Position numbers and translations under genes: made by a program
DNA from: GCA-002282575 sp964646525
GTDB lineage: Bacteria; Pseudomonadota; Gammaproteobacteria; Thiomicrospirales; Thiomicrospiraceae
Length of the DNA stretch: 16,324 bases
NCBI GenBank assembly: GCA_964646525.1
Contig: CAZYER010000035.1
Span: 1 to 16,324 of the forward strand
Direction: 5' to 3'
Part shown: piece after piece, positions 7,707 through 13,534 of the stretch
Layout of the letters: each line of letters begins with the position of its first letter
How positions within the stretch are numbered: the first letter of the stretch is position 1
The notes under the pieces: model-generated
The model's database searches: none
The model's input: only the letters and a program-made list of their open reading frames with translations
Told to the model about the DNA's origin: nothing

Positions 7707-8377
7707 TGAGTCAATTTGAACAATTTTGGGCTGCTGGTGATGACGTTACCCATGCTGTATTTTGGGTGCTGGTGGCTATGTCAGTGATTAGCTGGACGCT
7801 GATTTTCTGGAAAAGTTGGCAATTAAGTTCACATCGACTCAAAGCCAGTGTGGCTATGCAGGCTTTTTGGCAGGCGAATAATTGGCAAGCTGGTGTGGCG
7901 GTACTGGCTAGCTTGCCGGCTTATGCGCTGTTGGCGCAAGCCGGCGAGAAAGGAGCTCGTTGGGTTAATGAACAACAACAGCATCAGGGCCAGTTAGCGG
8001 AAAGTTTGCCTGCCAGTGAGTTAATGGTACAGTCTCTTCGTGGAGGATTAAGTCAGGCTAATAACCAGTTGGAGGCGGGTCAAACCATGCTGGCTTCTAT
8101 CGGTTCAACGGCGCCTTTTGTTGGGCTATTTGGTACTGTGTGGGGCATTTATCATGCGCTGATGACCATTAGTGGCACACAACAAGTGGCGTTAGATCAG
8201 ATTTCTGGTCCTGTCGGCGAAGCATTAATTATGACCGCATTGGGTCTGTTTGTTGCGATTCCTGCGGTGCTGGCGTACAACGCTTTCAACCGTCAAATTC
8301 GCTTAGTCTCCAGTGATTTAGATGGCTTTGCACATGATTTGCACCTGTACTTTGTCGGTCAGCAACGCAAGGGGTAA
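7706..8377 (+). CDS. exbB: ExbB (MotA/TolQ/ExbB proton channel family)
   Basis: The 223-residue product has three membrane helices in the ExbB order: one near the N-terminus (THAVFWVLVAMSVISW), then a cytoplasmic loop, then TMLASIGSTAPFVGLFGTVWGIYHAL and GEALIMTALGLFVAIPAVLAYNAF. The two latter helices carry the signature of the MotA/TolQ/ExbB family, including the GLFGTV turn and the conserved threonine in LIMTALG. It forms the pentameric inner-membrane channel that, with ExbD, energises TonB. ATG 7706 overlaps the tonB stop and is preceded by GGAGA. TolQ is the main alternative, but the tonB neighbour makes ExbB much more likely. Confidence 0.94.
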   Translation: MSQFEQFWAAGDDVTHAVFWVLVAMSVISWTLIFWKSWQLSSHRLKASVAMQAFWQANNWQAGVAVLASLPAYALLAQAGEKGARWVNEQQQHQGQLAESLPASELMVQSLRGGLSQANNQLEAGQTMLASIGSTAPFVGLFGTVWGIYHALMTISGTQQVALDQISGPVGEALIMTALGLFVAIPAVLAYNAFNRQIRLVSSDLDGFAHDLHLYFVGQQRKG

Positions 8378-8380
8378 GAC

Positions 8381-8806
8381 ATGGCATTTGGAGGATTAGA
8401 GGGCAGTCAGAATCGCCCGATGGCTGAAATTAACACCACACCACTTGTGGATGTGATGTTGGTGCTGCTGATTATTTTCATCATCACCGCTCCTTTGATG
8501 ACGCAGGCCTTAAAAGTCGATTTGCCCAAAGCCAATGCCCAAGCCTTGCAACCTAAACCAGAAGCCATTGCCTTATCTATTGATGAGTCGGGCGGTTTGT
8601 TTTGGAATAAAGAACCGGTGAGTGATGCTGAGGCTTTGGTGCGTATGAAAGCAGCTGCCGTGAGAGATGAACAGCCACCGGTACATTTGTCTGCCGATAA
8701 ACAGCTCACCTATCAGCGTATTACCGAAGTATTGGCGTTATTAAAACAAGCGGGTCTGAGCAAGGTGGGTTTTGTGACGACACCTGTTGTTGATGTGACG
8801 CCATGA
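8381..8806 (+). CDS. exbD: ExbD (TolR/ExbD family)
   Basis: A 141-residue protein with a short cytoplasmic N-terminus, one membrane helix (PLVDVMLVLLIIFIITAPLM, about 21-40) and a periplasmic domain ending in VLALLKQAGLSKVGFVTTP. Asp24 in the helix corresponds to the essential proton-carrying aspartate of ExbD. AEINTTPLVDVMLVLL is the family signature. It begins 3 bp after exbB with AAGGGG as ribosome site, and its stop overlaps the hemP start as ATGA. It works with ExbB and TonB in the inner membrane. Confidence 0.94.
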   Translation: MAFGGLEGSQNRPMAEINTTPLVDVMLVLLIIFIITAPLMTQALKVDLPKANAQALQPKPEAIALSIDESGGLFWNKEPVSDAEALVRMKAAAVRDEQPPVHLSADKQLTYQRITEVLALLKQAGLSKVGFVTTPVVDVTP

Positions 8807-8985
8807 CGGGACAAACGGATCAGCAGCCCGTTAATATTCGCCACGTTGGCGGTCAAACGGGAGCCTGCCGATTATTAAGCTCTTCGAGCTTGTTTGCGGG
8901 TCATAAGGAGGTTCGTATTTTACATGCAGGCGTTGAATATGTGTTGCGTATTACGAAAGAGCAGAAGCTGGTCCTAACCAAGTGA
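8803..8985 (+). CDS. hemP: Hemin uptake protein HemP (HmuP family)
   Basis: A 60-residue basic protein whose C-terminal half reads SSSLFAGHKEVRILHAGVEYVLRITKEQKLVLTK (given here in pieces: SSSLFAGHKEVRI, HAGVEYVLRIT, QKLVLTK), the recognisable HemP/HmuP pattern. Members of this family are small proteins tied to haem uptake; in some bacteria HmuP is needed for expression of the haem receptor. The ATG overlaps the exbD stop (ATGA) with no separate ribosome site, so translation is probably coupled. It closes the iron operon. No outer-membrane haem receptor or haem ABC transporter is seen in this window, so its target is elsewhere. Confidence 0.88.
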   Translation: MTGQTDQQPVNIRHVGGQTGACRLLSSSSLFAGHKEVRILHAGVEYVLRITKEQKLVLTK

Positions 8986-8995
8986 GACTTGAATG

Positions 8996-9145
8996 GTCGG
9001 AAGAGCGCATTCCTTGGGAAACGGGTATGTGACGATCTAATAAGGCTTCGAGTTGAGCCGCGGCAAAGCATTCACCTACCAATGCCAGTCCTGAGTAAGA
9101 AGTGAGTTCAAATCGAGCGGATGATTTATAAGTGATAGGTGCCAT
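8996..9145 (-). pseudogene. N-terminal remnant of an insertion-sequence transposase (IS1380-like, tentative)
   Basis: A minus-strand frame starting at ATG 9145 encodes about 50 residues with MAPITYKSSARF, SYSGLALVGECF and IPVSQGMRSSD. These phrases resemble, from memory, the N-terminus of IS1380-type transposases (usually 400 or more residues). After SSD the resemblance stops, and the frame runs on into the antisense of the hemP 3' end, so the rest of the transposase is missing and the break lies about 10 bp from the hemP stop. This is probably what is left of an insertion that decayed or was deleted. Alternative: a chance open frame in spacer DNA. Family assignment was not checked against a database. 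Confidence 0.5.
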
Positions 9146-9181
9146 AACATGTTCAAGTGCAGTGGATAATACGAATATTGT

Positions 9182-9206
9182 ACACCATTTCAATGAGTTA
9201 TGGTGT
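9182..9206. repeat. Inverted repeat ACACCAT-11-ATGGTGT
   Basis: Two perfect 7-bp arms (9182-9188 and 9200-9206) separated by 11 bp lie between the transposase remnant and the AT-rich fccA upstream region. It could be an operator for a dimeric regulator or part of an old insertion-sequence end. It lacks a following T-run, so it is not a standard terminator. Confidence 0.4.
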
Positions 9207-9314
9207 TATTTATAGGTTTGAATACGGATTAAGGTACGTATTTCTTTTTACATATTTGTTTTTATAAGCATTTTATTATAAAAATAAAATTAATGGCACA
9301 TAAAAAAACTTTAA

Positions 9315-9344
9315 TTGGGCAAACAAATTACAGCCATTTACAAT
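9315..9344 (+). promoter_or_regulatory. Weak candidate promoter upstream of fccA
   Basis: TACAAT at 9339-9344 matches the -10 consensus at 5 of 6 positions, with TTGGGC 18 bp upstream as a poor -35. Other AT-rich combinations between 9247 and 9290 are possible (for example TATTAT at 9274-9279), so the true promoter is undecided. Confidence 0.25.
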
Positions 9345-9401
9345 CAGCGCAGATTCACGAGGAATCAAACCATTAAAATGATTTTACGTAGGAGAATACG
9401 T

Positions 9402-9698
9402 ATGAAGAAAAGCTTACACCTTGTTGCTTGTGCTGGATTGGCCTTTGTTGCTGGTCAAGCAGTAGCTGTTGATCGTGGACAAATGCTCGCCGACAACTGT
9501 ATGTCGTGCCACTCTGGTGGTGCCAATAATGTGACCATTCCCAACCTAACGCAATATCCTGCTTCTGCCATTGTATCGCAAATGAAGGCATTCAAAGATG
9601 GTAGCCGTCCAGCGACGGTTATGACACGTCATGCTAAAGGTTACAGTGATGAAGATATTGTTGCTTTAGCAAAATACATCGGCATTCAAGGTAAATAA
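9402..9698 (+). CDS. fccA: Flavocytochrome c sulfide dehydrogenase cytochrome subunit (monohaem class I cytochrome c)
   Basis: The start is ATG 9402, with TAGGAG seven bases upstream; the frame is open further back to 9315 but without a signal or ribosome site. The 98-residue product has a Sec signal peptide (probable cleavage after AVA at residue 22), one haem-binding motif CMSCH (C33, C36, H37) and a probable axial methionine M74 in RPATVMTRHAKGYSDEDI, a phrase typical of FccA/SoxE-type cytochromes. It would accept electrons from the flavoprotein encoded 11 bp downstream and pass them to the respiratory chain. The mature protein is small (about 76 residues) and has one haem, unlike the dihaem FccA known from Allochromatium. 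Role as FccA is inferred mainly from the adjacent fccB. Confidence 0.88.
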   Translation: MKKSLHLVACAGLAFVAGQAVAVDRGQMLADNCMSCHSGGANNVTIPNLTQYPASAIVSQMKAFKDGSRPATVMTRHAKGYSDEDIVALAKYIGIQGK

Positions 9699-9709
9699 GG
9701 AGTAGGGTT

Positions 9710-11002
9710 ATGAGTATGAATCGTCGTCAGTTTGTACAGGTTGCGGGCTCAGCCGCTTTACTGCCTTTAGTAGGCGCAGGTTTGTCGGGTTGTGGTGCCA
9801 CTCGTTCGGGTCCAGCGCGTGTTGCTGTTATTGGTGGGGGGTTTGGTGGTGCAACGGTCGCGACTTACCTGAAAAAGTATGATCCTAAAATGGAAGTTAC
9901 CTTAATTGAGCCAAAAACGTCTTACATGACTTGTCCTGGTTCTAACTGGTACCTAGCGGGCTTACGTGATGCCAAGAGCATTACGCATAACTACGAAGGC
10001 TTGAAAAAGCGTGGTGTCAACGTTGTTCACGATACCGTTACTGCAGTGGACAGTGGTGCTAAAACCATTAAGCTAGCGGGCGGTAAGAGTTTGTCTTATG
10101 ACAAGGTCGTGGTTTCTCCTGGCATCGACTTTAAATGGGGTGCAGTAGAAGGCATTACCGAGGCCAATGCGGAAAAATGTCCTCACGCATGGCAAGCGGG
10201 TGCGCAAACTGAATTGCTGAAAAAGCAAATTGAGGGTATGAAGCAAGGTGGTACTTTTGTCATGGTATCACCGCCCAATCCTTTCCGTTGTCCACCAGGA
10301 CCTTACGAGCGTGTCGCTATGGTGGCTGAGTACTTCAAAAAGAACAACCCTAAAGCCAAAATTCTCATTTTAGATGCGAAAGACGCTTTCTCGAAACAAG
10401 GTTTGTTCCTTGCGGCTTGGAAAGATGTTTACGGTGATATGATTGAATGGGTGGCAGGTAAAGACGGCGGTAAAGTGACCAAAGTCGATGCGGCAACCAT
10501 GACGGTTCATTCTGGTTACGGCAATATTAAAGCAGACGTGATTAATGCCATTCCAGCACAAAAAGCAGCCTCAATCGCGTTCACAATGGGGTTGACCAAT
10601 GAAAGTGGTTTCTGCCCTGTGGATATGCTGACCTTTGAATCAACGCTTAAGAAAGATGTTTATGTGATTGGTGATGCTTCTATTGCTGGTGCTATGCCTA
10701 AATCAGGTCACTCAGCCAGTTCGCAAGGTAAAATTTGTGCAGCTGCCATTGTAAACGATTTAGCTGGATTGCCGATGCAGCCTGCGCAACACGTTAATAC
10801 CTGTTATTCACTAATTTCAAAAGACTATGCCATTTCTGTAGCAGCTGTTTACAATCTACAAGATGGCAAAATTACTGAAATCAAAGGATCGGGTGGCGTG
10901 TCGCCAAAAGATGCGAATGCAGATTTCCGCAAAATGGAAGCTGACTATACCTTAGGTTGGTATGCGAGTATCACCAAAGATATTTGGGGTACAGGCGCCT
11001 AA
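9710..11002 (+). CDS. fccB: Flavocytochrome c sulfide dehydrogenase flavoprotein subunit
   Basis: A 430-residue FAD enzyme that oxidises sulfide in the periplasm. The N-terminus has a twin-arginine motif (NRRQFVQ, residues 4-10), a hydrophobic stretch and a lipobox-like LSGC ending at C28, followed by the dinucleotide-binding fold VAVIGGGFGG (38-47). C75 in YMTCPGSN lines up with the cysteine that binds FAD covalently in Allochromatium FccB. C194 in PFRCPPGPYE and C365 in NTCYSL line up with its redox disulfide, so all three catalytic cysteines are present. VYVIGDASIAGAMPKSGHSASSQGK is the second FAD motif. The gene lies 11 bp after fccA with AAGGAG at 9697-9702. The C28 lipobox suggests a membrane-anchored lipoprotein instead of a soluble subunit. 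Sulfide:quinone reductase is a related alternative, but the overall match and the cytochrome partner favour FccB. Confidence 0.94.
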   Translation: MSMNRRQFVQVAGSAALLPLVGAGLSGCGATRSGPARVAVIGGGFGGATVATYLKKYDPKMEVTLIEPKTSYMTCPGSNWYLAGLRDAKSITHNYEGLKKRGVNVVHDTVTAVDSGAKTIKLAGGKSLSYDKVVVSPGIDFKWGAVEGITEANAEKCPHAWQAGAQTELLKKQIEGMKQGGTFVMVSPPNPFRCPPGPYERVAMVAEYFKKNNPKAKILILDAKDAFSKQGLFLAAWKDVYGDMIEWVAGKDGGKVTKVDAATMTVHSGYGNIKADVINAIPAQKAASIAFTMGLTNESGFCPVDMLTFESTLKKDVYVIGDASIAGAMPKSGHSASSQGKICAAAIVNDLAGLPMQPAQHVNTCYSLISKDYAISVAAVYNLQDGKITEIKGSGGVSPKDANADFRKMEADYTLGWYASITKDIWGTGA

Positions 11003-11110
11003 GCGACTGCGTTGAGGGCTAGCTTCGTTACTAAGGTGCTCGAACAGCGTCATGTACTCTTGTACACTCCTTGTTCTGTGCGCCTCGCTATCCACTCAGC
11101 TCATACGCTT
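11001..11110. repeat. Long imperfect palindrome just after fccB (possible dispersed small repeat)
   Basis: The two halves pair over most of their length: AAGCG 11001-11005 with CGCTT 11106-11110, TGAG 11013-11016 with CTCA 11095-11098, GGCTAGC 11017-11023 with GCTATCC 11087-11093 (one mismatch), and 11034-11046 (AGGTGCTCGAACA) with 11072-11085 (two mismatches and one bulge). The tip contains GTAC-TCTT-GTAC at 11054-11065. This starts inside the fccB stop codon. It resembles REP/MITE-type palindromic elements found between genes in other proteobacteria; copy number in this genome cannot be judged here. Confidence 0.55.
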
Positions 11111-11186
11111 AGGTTAGGTATTGTGCTGAAAGCTAGTCGAGTATAGTGGCTAGTCAACAGTCTTGACTTAATTTAGTCTAAAAATT

Positions 11187-11217
11187 AAACCCCAGCATCG
11201 TCTGGGGTTTTGTTTTT
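11187..11217 (+). terminator. Rho-independent terminator after fccAB
   Basis: A perfect 9-bp stem, AAACCCCAG (11187-11195) with CTGGGGTTT (11202-11210), a 6-base loop and a T-rich tail (TGTTTTT). It lies about 185 bp after fccB and 52 bp before the next gene, so it should end the fccAB transcript, palindrome included. Confidence 0.9.
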
Positions 11218-11268
11218 GCGTTATACTTTAGCCAGTTTTATTTATATTTTTAATTGGGTTGAATCCTT

Positions 11269-12375
11269 ATGTCTTCACGTCGTCAATTTATTTCTGCTGC
11301 TGCTGCGTTAGTCGGTTCGGCTGGTTTGTTAGCAGGTTGTAATAAAAAAGAAGAAGCCGTTGTATCTGGTAGCAACAGCCAAGAAAAAATCCACTGGAAG
11401 CTCGTTACCTCATGGCCAGCAAACTTCCCAGGCTTAGGGACTTCTGCTAATCGTATCGCTGAATTGATTACGCAATTGTCGGGCGGTCGTTTGACAGTGA
11501 AAGTCTTTGCTGCAGGCGAGTTGGTAGGGGCGTTGGAAGTCTTTGATGCGGTTTCTGCTGGTACAGCGCAGATGGGTCATTCAGGCGCTTACTACTGGAA
11601 AGGCAAGAGTCGTGCGGCTCAGTTTTTTTCATCCGTTCCTTTTGGTCTAACGGCACAAGAAATGAATGCTTGGTTGTACTATGGTGACGGTATGGCCTTG
11701 TGGGAAGAAGTTTATAAGCCTTTTGGTCTAATTCCGAATGCGGGTGGTAATTCTGGCACACAAATGGGCGGTTGGTTTAATAAAGAAATCAACAGTGTTG
11801 CTGACTTTAAAGGGTTGAAAATGCGTATGCCAGGGTTGGGCGGTGAAGTCATTCAACGCTTGGGGGCGATTCCTGTCAACCTACCAGGTGGAGAAATTTT
11901 TTCTGCGTTGCAGTCGGGGGCGATTGATGCCACTGAGTGGGTTGGCCCTTACAATGATTTGGCGTTTGGTCTTTATAAGGCAGCGAAAAACTACTATGCC
12001 CCAGGTTGGCACGAGCCAGGCACAGTGATGGAATGTATGATCAACGAAAAAGCCTTCAATGCTTTACCTGCCGATTTACAAGCGATTGTGAAAGGGGCAA
12101 TTCGTATGGTAAACCAGGATATGATTGCTGAATTTACCATGCGTAACCAAAAGGCTTTGCACGATTTAGAGCAACAACACGGTGTGAAGGTGAAGTTCTT
12201 CCCAGAGGAAGTGTTGCGTGAGTTGAAAAAAGTTTCAGAGGCTGTGTTGGATGAAGAAGCGGCGAAAGATCCTTTATCAGCAAAAGTTTGGGCTTCGCAA
12301 AAAGCGTTCCGCGATGCAGTGACGCCTTGGACGGATATGGCAGAGGGTGCCATTATTCGTGCACGTTCTCTGTAA
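11269..12375 (+). CDS. TRAP-type solute-binding protein, DctP/TakP family, predicted Tat lipoprotein
   Basis: A 368-residue periplasmic binding protein. The leader has SRRQFIS (residues 3-9, twin arginine), a hydrophobic Ala/Leu segment and the lipobox LAGC (C24), so it should be exported folded and lipidated. The body starts at WKLVTSWPANFPGLG and contains the strings FFSSVPFGLTAQEMNAW, GGWFNKEINSVADFKGLKMR and SGAIDATEWVGPYND, characteristic of the TakP branch of TRAP receptors that bind alpha-keto acids and similar carboxylates. In that family the arginine of KMRMPGLGG binds the substrate carboxylate. No DctQ or DctM membrane partners are adjacent; neighbours are fccB (with a terminator between) and a lipid-sugar transferase. 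The ribosome site is weak (GGGTTGA at poor spacing). Ligand and partner transporter are unknown. Confidence 0.9.
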   Translation: MSSRRQFISAAAALVGSAGLLAGCNKKEEAVVSGSNSQEKIHWKLVTSWPANFPGLGTSANRIAELITQLSGGRLTVKVFAAGELVGALEVFDAVSAGTAQMGHSGAYYWKGKSRAAQFFSSVPFGLTAQEMNAWLYYGDGMALWEEVYKPFGLIPNAGGNSGTQMGGWFNKEINSVADFKGLKMRMPGLGGEVIQRLGAIPVNLPGGEIFSALQSGAIDATEWVGPYNDLAFGLYKAAKNYYAPGWHEPGTVMECMINEKAFNALPADLQAIVKGAIRMVNQDMIAEFTMRNQKALHDLEQQHGVKVKFFPEEVLRELKKVSEAVLDEEAAKDPLSAKVWASQKAFRDAVTPWTDMAEGAIIRARSL

Positions 12376-12391
12376 GTTGAGCGTTTAATCA

Positions 12392-13519
12392 ATGGAAACC
12401 CTCATTTCTTCTTTTGTTATCGCTTGGTTTGTCACTTTTTTTGTACTGCGTTATGAAGATTTTCACGCGCATATTACCCGAGATGCCGATTCGGGAGTGC
12501 AGAAGTTACACAGTAAGCCAACACCTCGCGTTGGTGGTATGGCGGTGTTTTTGGGGGTTTTCTCCGCCATTGGCTTGGCAGCGGTGCAGAATGCTGATCT
12601 TAAGACCAATTTAGGATTGTTGCTGTTAGCGGCCTTGCCTGCTTTTTTAGGCGGGCTCGTTGAAGATCTAACGAAAAAAGTTACACCCTTAGTGCGTTTG
12701 GTGTTGGCTTTTATGTCGGCGGCTCTGGCTTTTTTCTTGTTGGACGCTCGTCTAGATAGAGTCGATATTTGGGGATTAGACTGGTTATTAGCCAATTCAC
12801 TGTTATTCTCGTTTTTATTAACCATGGTGGCGGTGGGTGGCGTTTCTCATGCGGTGAACATTATTGACGGTTTTAATGGCTTAATGTCGGGTTATGCCAT
12901 TTTAGCCTTCAGTGCTTTTGCTGCTGTCGCTTGGTGGTTGGACGATGAGTTTTTGTTTTTAGTCAGCATGGCCAGTGCGGGTGGCATTTTAGGGTTTTTG
13001 TACTTCAATTTCCCAAAAGGACGCATTTTTATGGGCGATGGTGGCGCTTATCTGATCGGCTTTATGCTAGCAGAAGTGGCGGTGATGATGATTGTGCGTC
13101 ATGGTGCGGTATCGGCTTGGTTTGTGCTGGCGGTATTGGCGCTGCCAGTGTTTGAAACGGTGTTCTCGATTTACCGCCGTGCGTTTGTGCAGAAAACGAA
13201 AATCGGTATGCCCGATGCCTTACATTTACACACGCTGATTTATCGTCGCATTACCAAACACTGGCATTTGCCCGACCGCGTGTACAATAACTCCGCCACG
13301 TCGCCTTATTTATGGGTGTTGTCTTTGGTTTCAATTATTCCAGCGATTTTCTTATGGCAGCATACTTGGGCGTTACTCATTGTCATGTTGGTGTTCATCG
13401 CTGCCTATCTTTGGTTGTATCGTCGTATTGTCAGGTTTCAGCGCATTCCTTTCCGTTGCGTGACCTGGAATAATCGTAAACTCTGTGAGCCAGTATCGGA
13501 AAAGCCAAGCGAGCCTTAA
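12392..13519 (+). CDS. Polyprenyl-phosphate sugar-1-phosphate transferase, WecA/MraY family (GT4-type)
   Basis: A 375-residue membrane protein with about ten or eleven helices. Family motifs occur in order: HSKPTPRVGG (40-49), GLVEDLTKK (88-96, acidic Mg2+ region), VNIIDGFNGL (155-164, catalytic aspartate D159), FMGDGGAYLIG (213-223, D216) and the late histidine motif DALHLHTL (275-282). Such enzymes move a sugar-1-phosphate from a UDP-sugar to undecaprenyl phosphate on the inner membrane, starting O-antigen, common antigen or another glycan. The ED-LTKK form and the lack of other murein genes point to a WecA-like role over MraY. It follows the TRAP gene by 16 bp and could share its transcript, and converges on polA with 4 bp between stops. 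No glycan cluster is in view, so the end product is unknown. Confidence 0.9.
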   Translation: METLISSFVIAWFVTFFVLRYEDFHAHITRDADSGVQKLHSKPTPRVGGMAVFLGVFSAIGLAAVQNADLKTNLGLLLLAALPAFLGGLVEDLTKKVTPLVRLVLAFMSAALAFFLLDARLDRVDIWGLDWLLANSLLFSFLLTMVAVGGVSHAVNIIDGFNGLMSGYAILAFSAFAAVAWWLDDEFLFLVSMASAGGILGFLYFNFPKGRIFMGDGGAYLIGFMLAEVAVMMIVRHGAVSAWFVLAVLALPVFETVFSIYRRAFVQKTKIGMPDALHLHTLIYRRITKHWHLPDRVYNNSATSPYLWVLSLVSIIPAIFLWQHTWALLIVMLVFIAAYLWLYRRIVRFQRIPFRCVTWNNRKLCEPVSEKPSEP

Positions 13520-13534
13520 CCGATTACTTGGCTT
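13502..13534. terminator. Possible shared stem-loop at the convergent ends of the WecA-like gene and polA
   Basis: AAGCCAAG (13502-13509) and CTTGGCTT (13527-13534) are perfect 8-bp complements around a 17-base loop that contains both stop codons. Each arm is coding sequence of one gene. There is no T-run on either side, so it would be at best a weak bidirectional terminator or a 3'-end stabiliser. Confidence 0.35.

Larger units (their letters stand above)
8986..9401. other. hemP-fccA intergenic spacer
   Basis: This 416-bp gap contains the transposase remnant, a 7-bp-arm inverted repeat at 9182-9206 and a very AT-rich block from about 9210 to 9315 that shifts sharply in composition from the surrounding genes. 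No clear rho-independent terminator for the iron operon was found. The AT-rich block is the likely place of the fccA promoter. Confidence 0.6.

Noticed and set aside
8979..8991. CAAGT-GAG-ACTTG hairpin over the hemP stop as terminator
   Set aside because: The 5-bp stem is AT-rich and not followed by T residues.
11163..11191. TTGACT at 11163 as a -35 element for the TRAP gene
   Set aside because: No acceptable -10 follows at 16-18 bp and the terminator stem would lie right after it.
12463..12825. 120-codon minus-strand open frame
   Set aside because: It is antisense to the conserved motifs of the WecA-like gene and has no ribosome site or recognisable domain.
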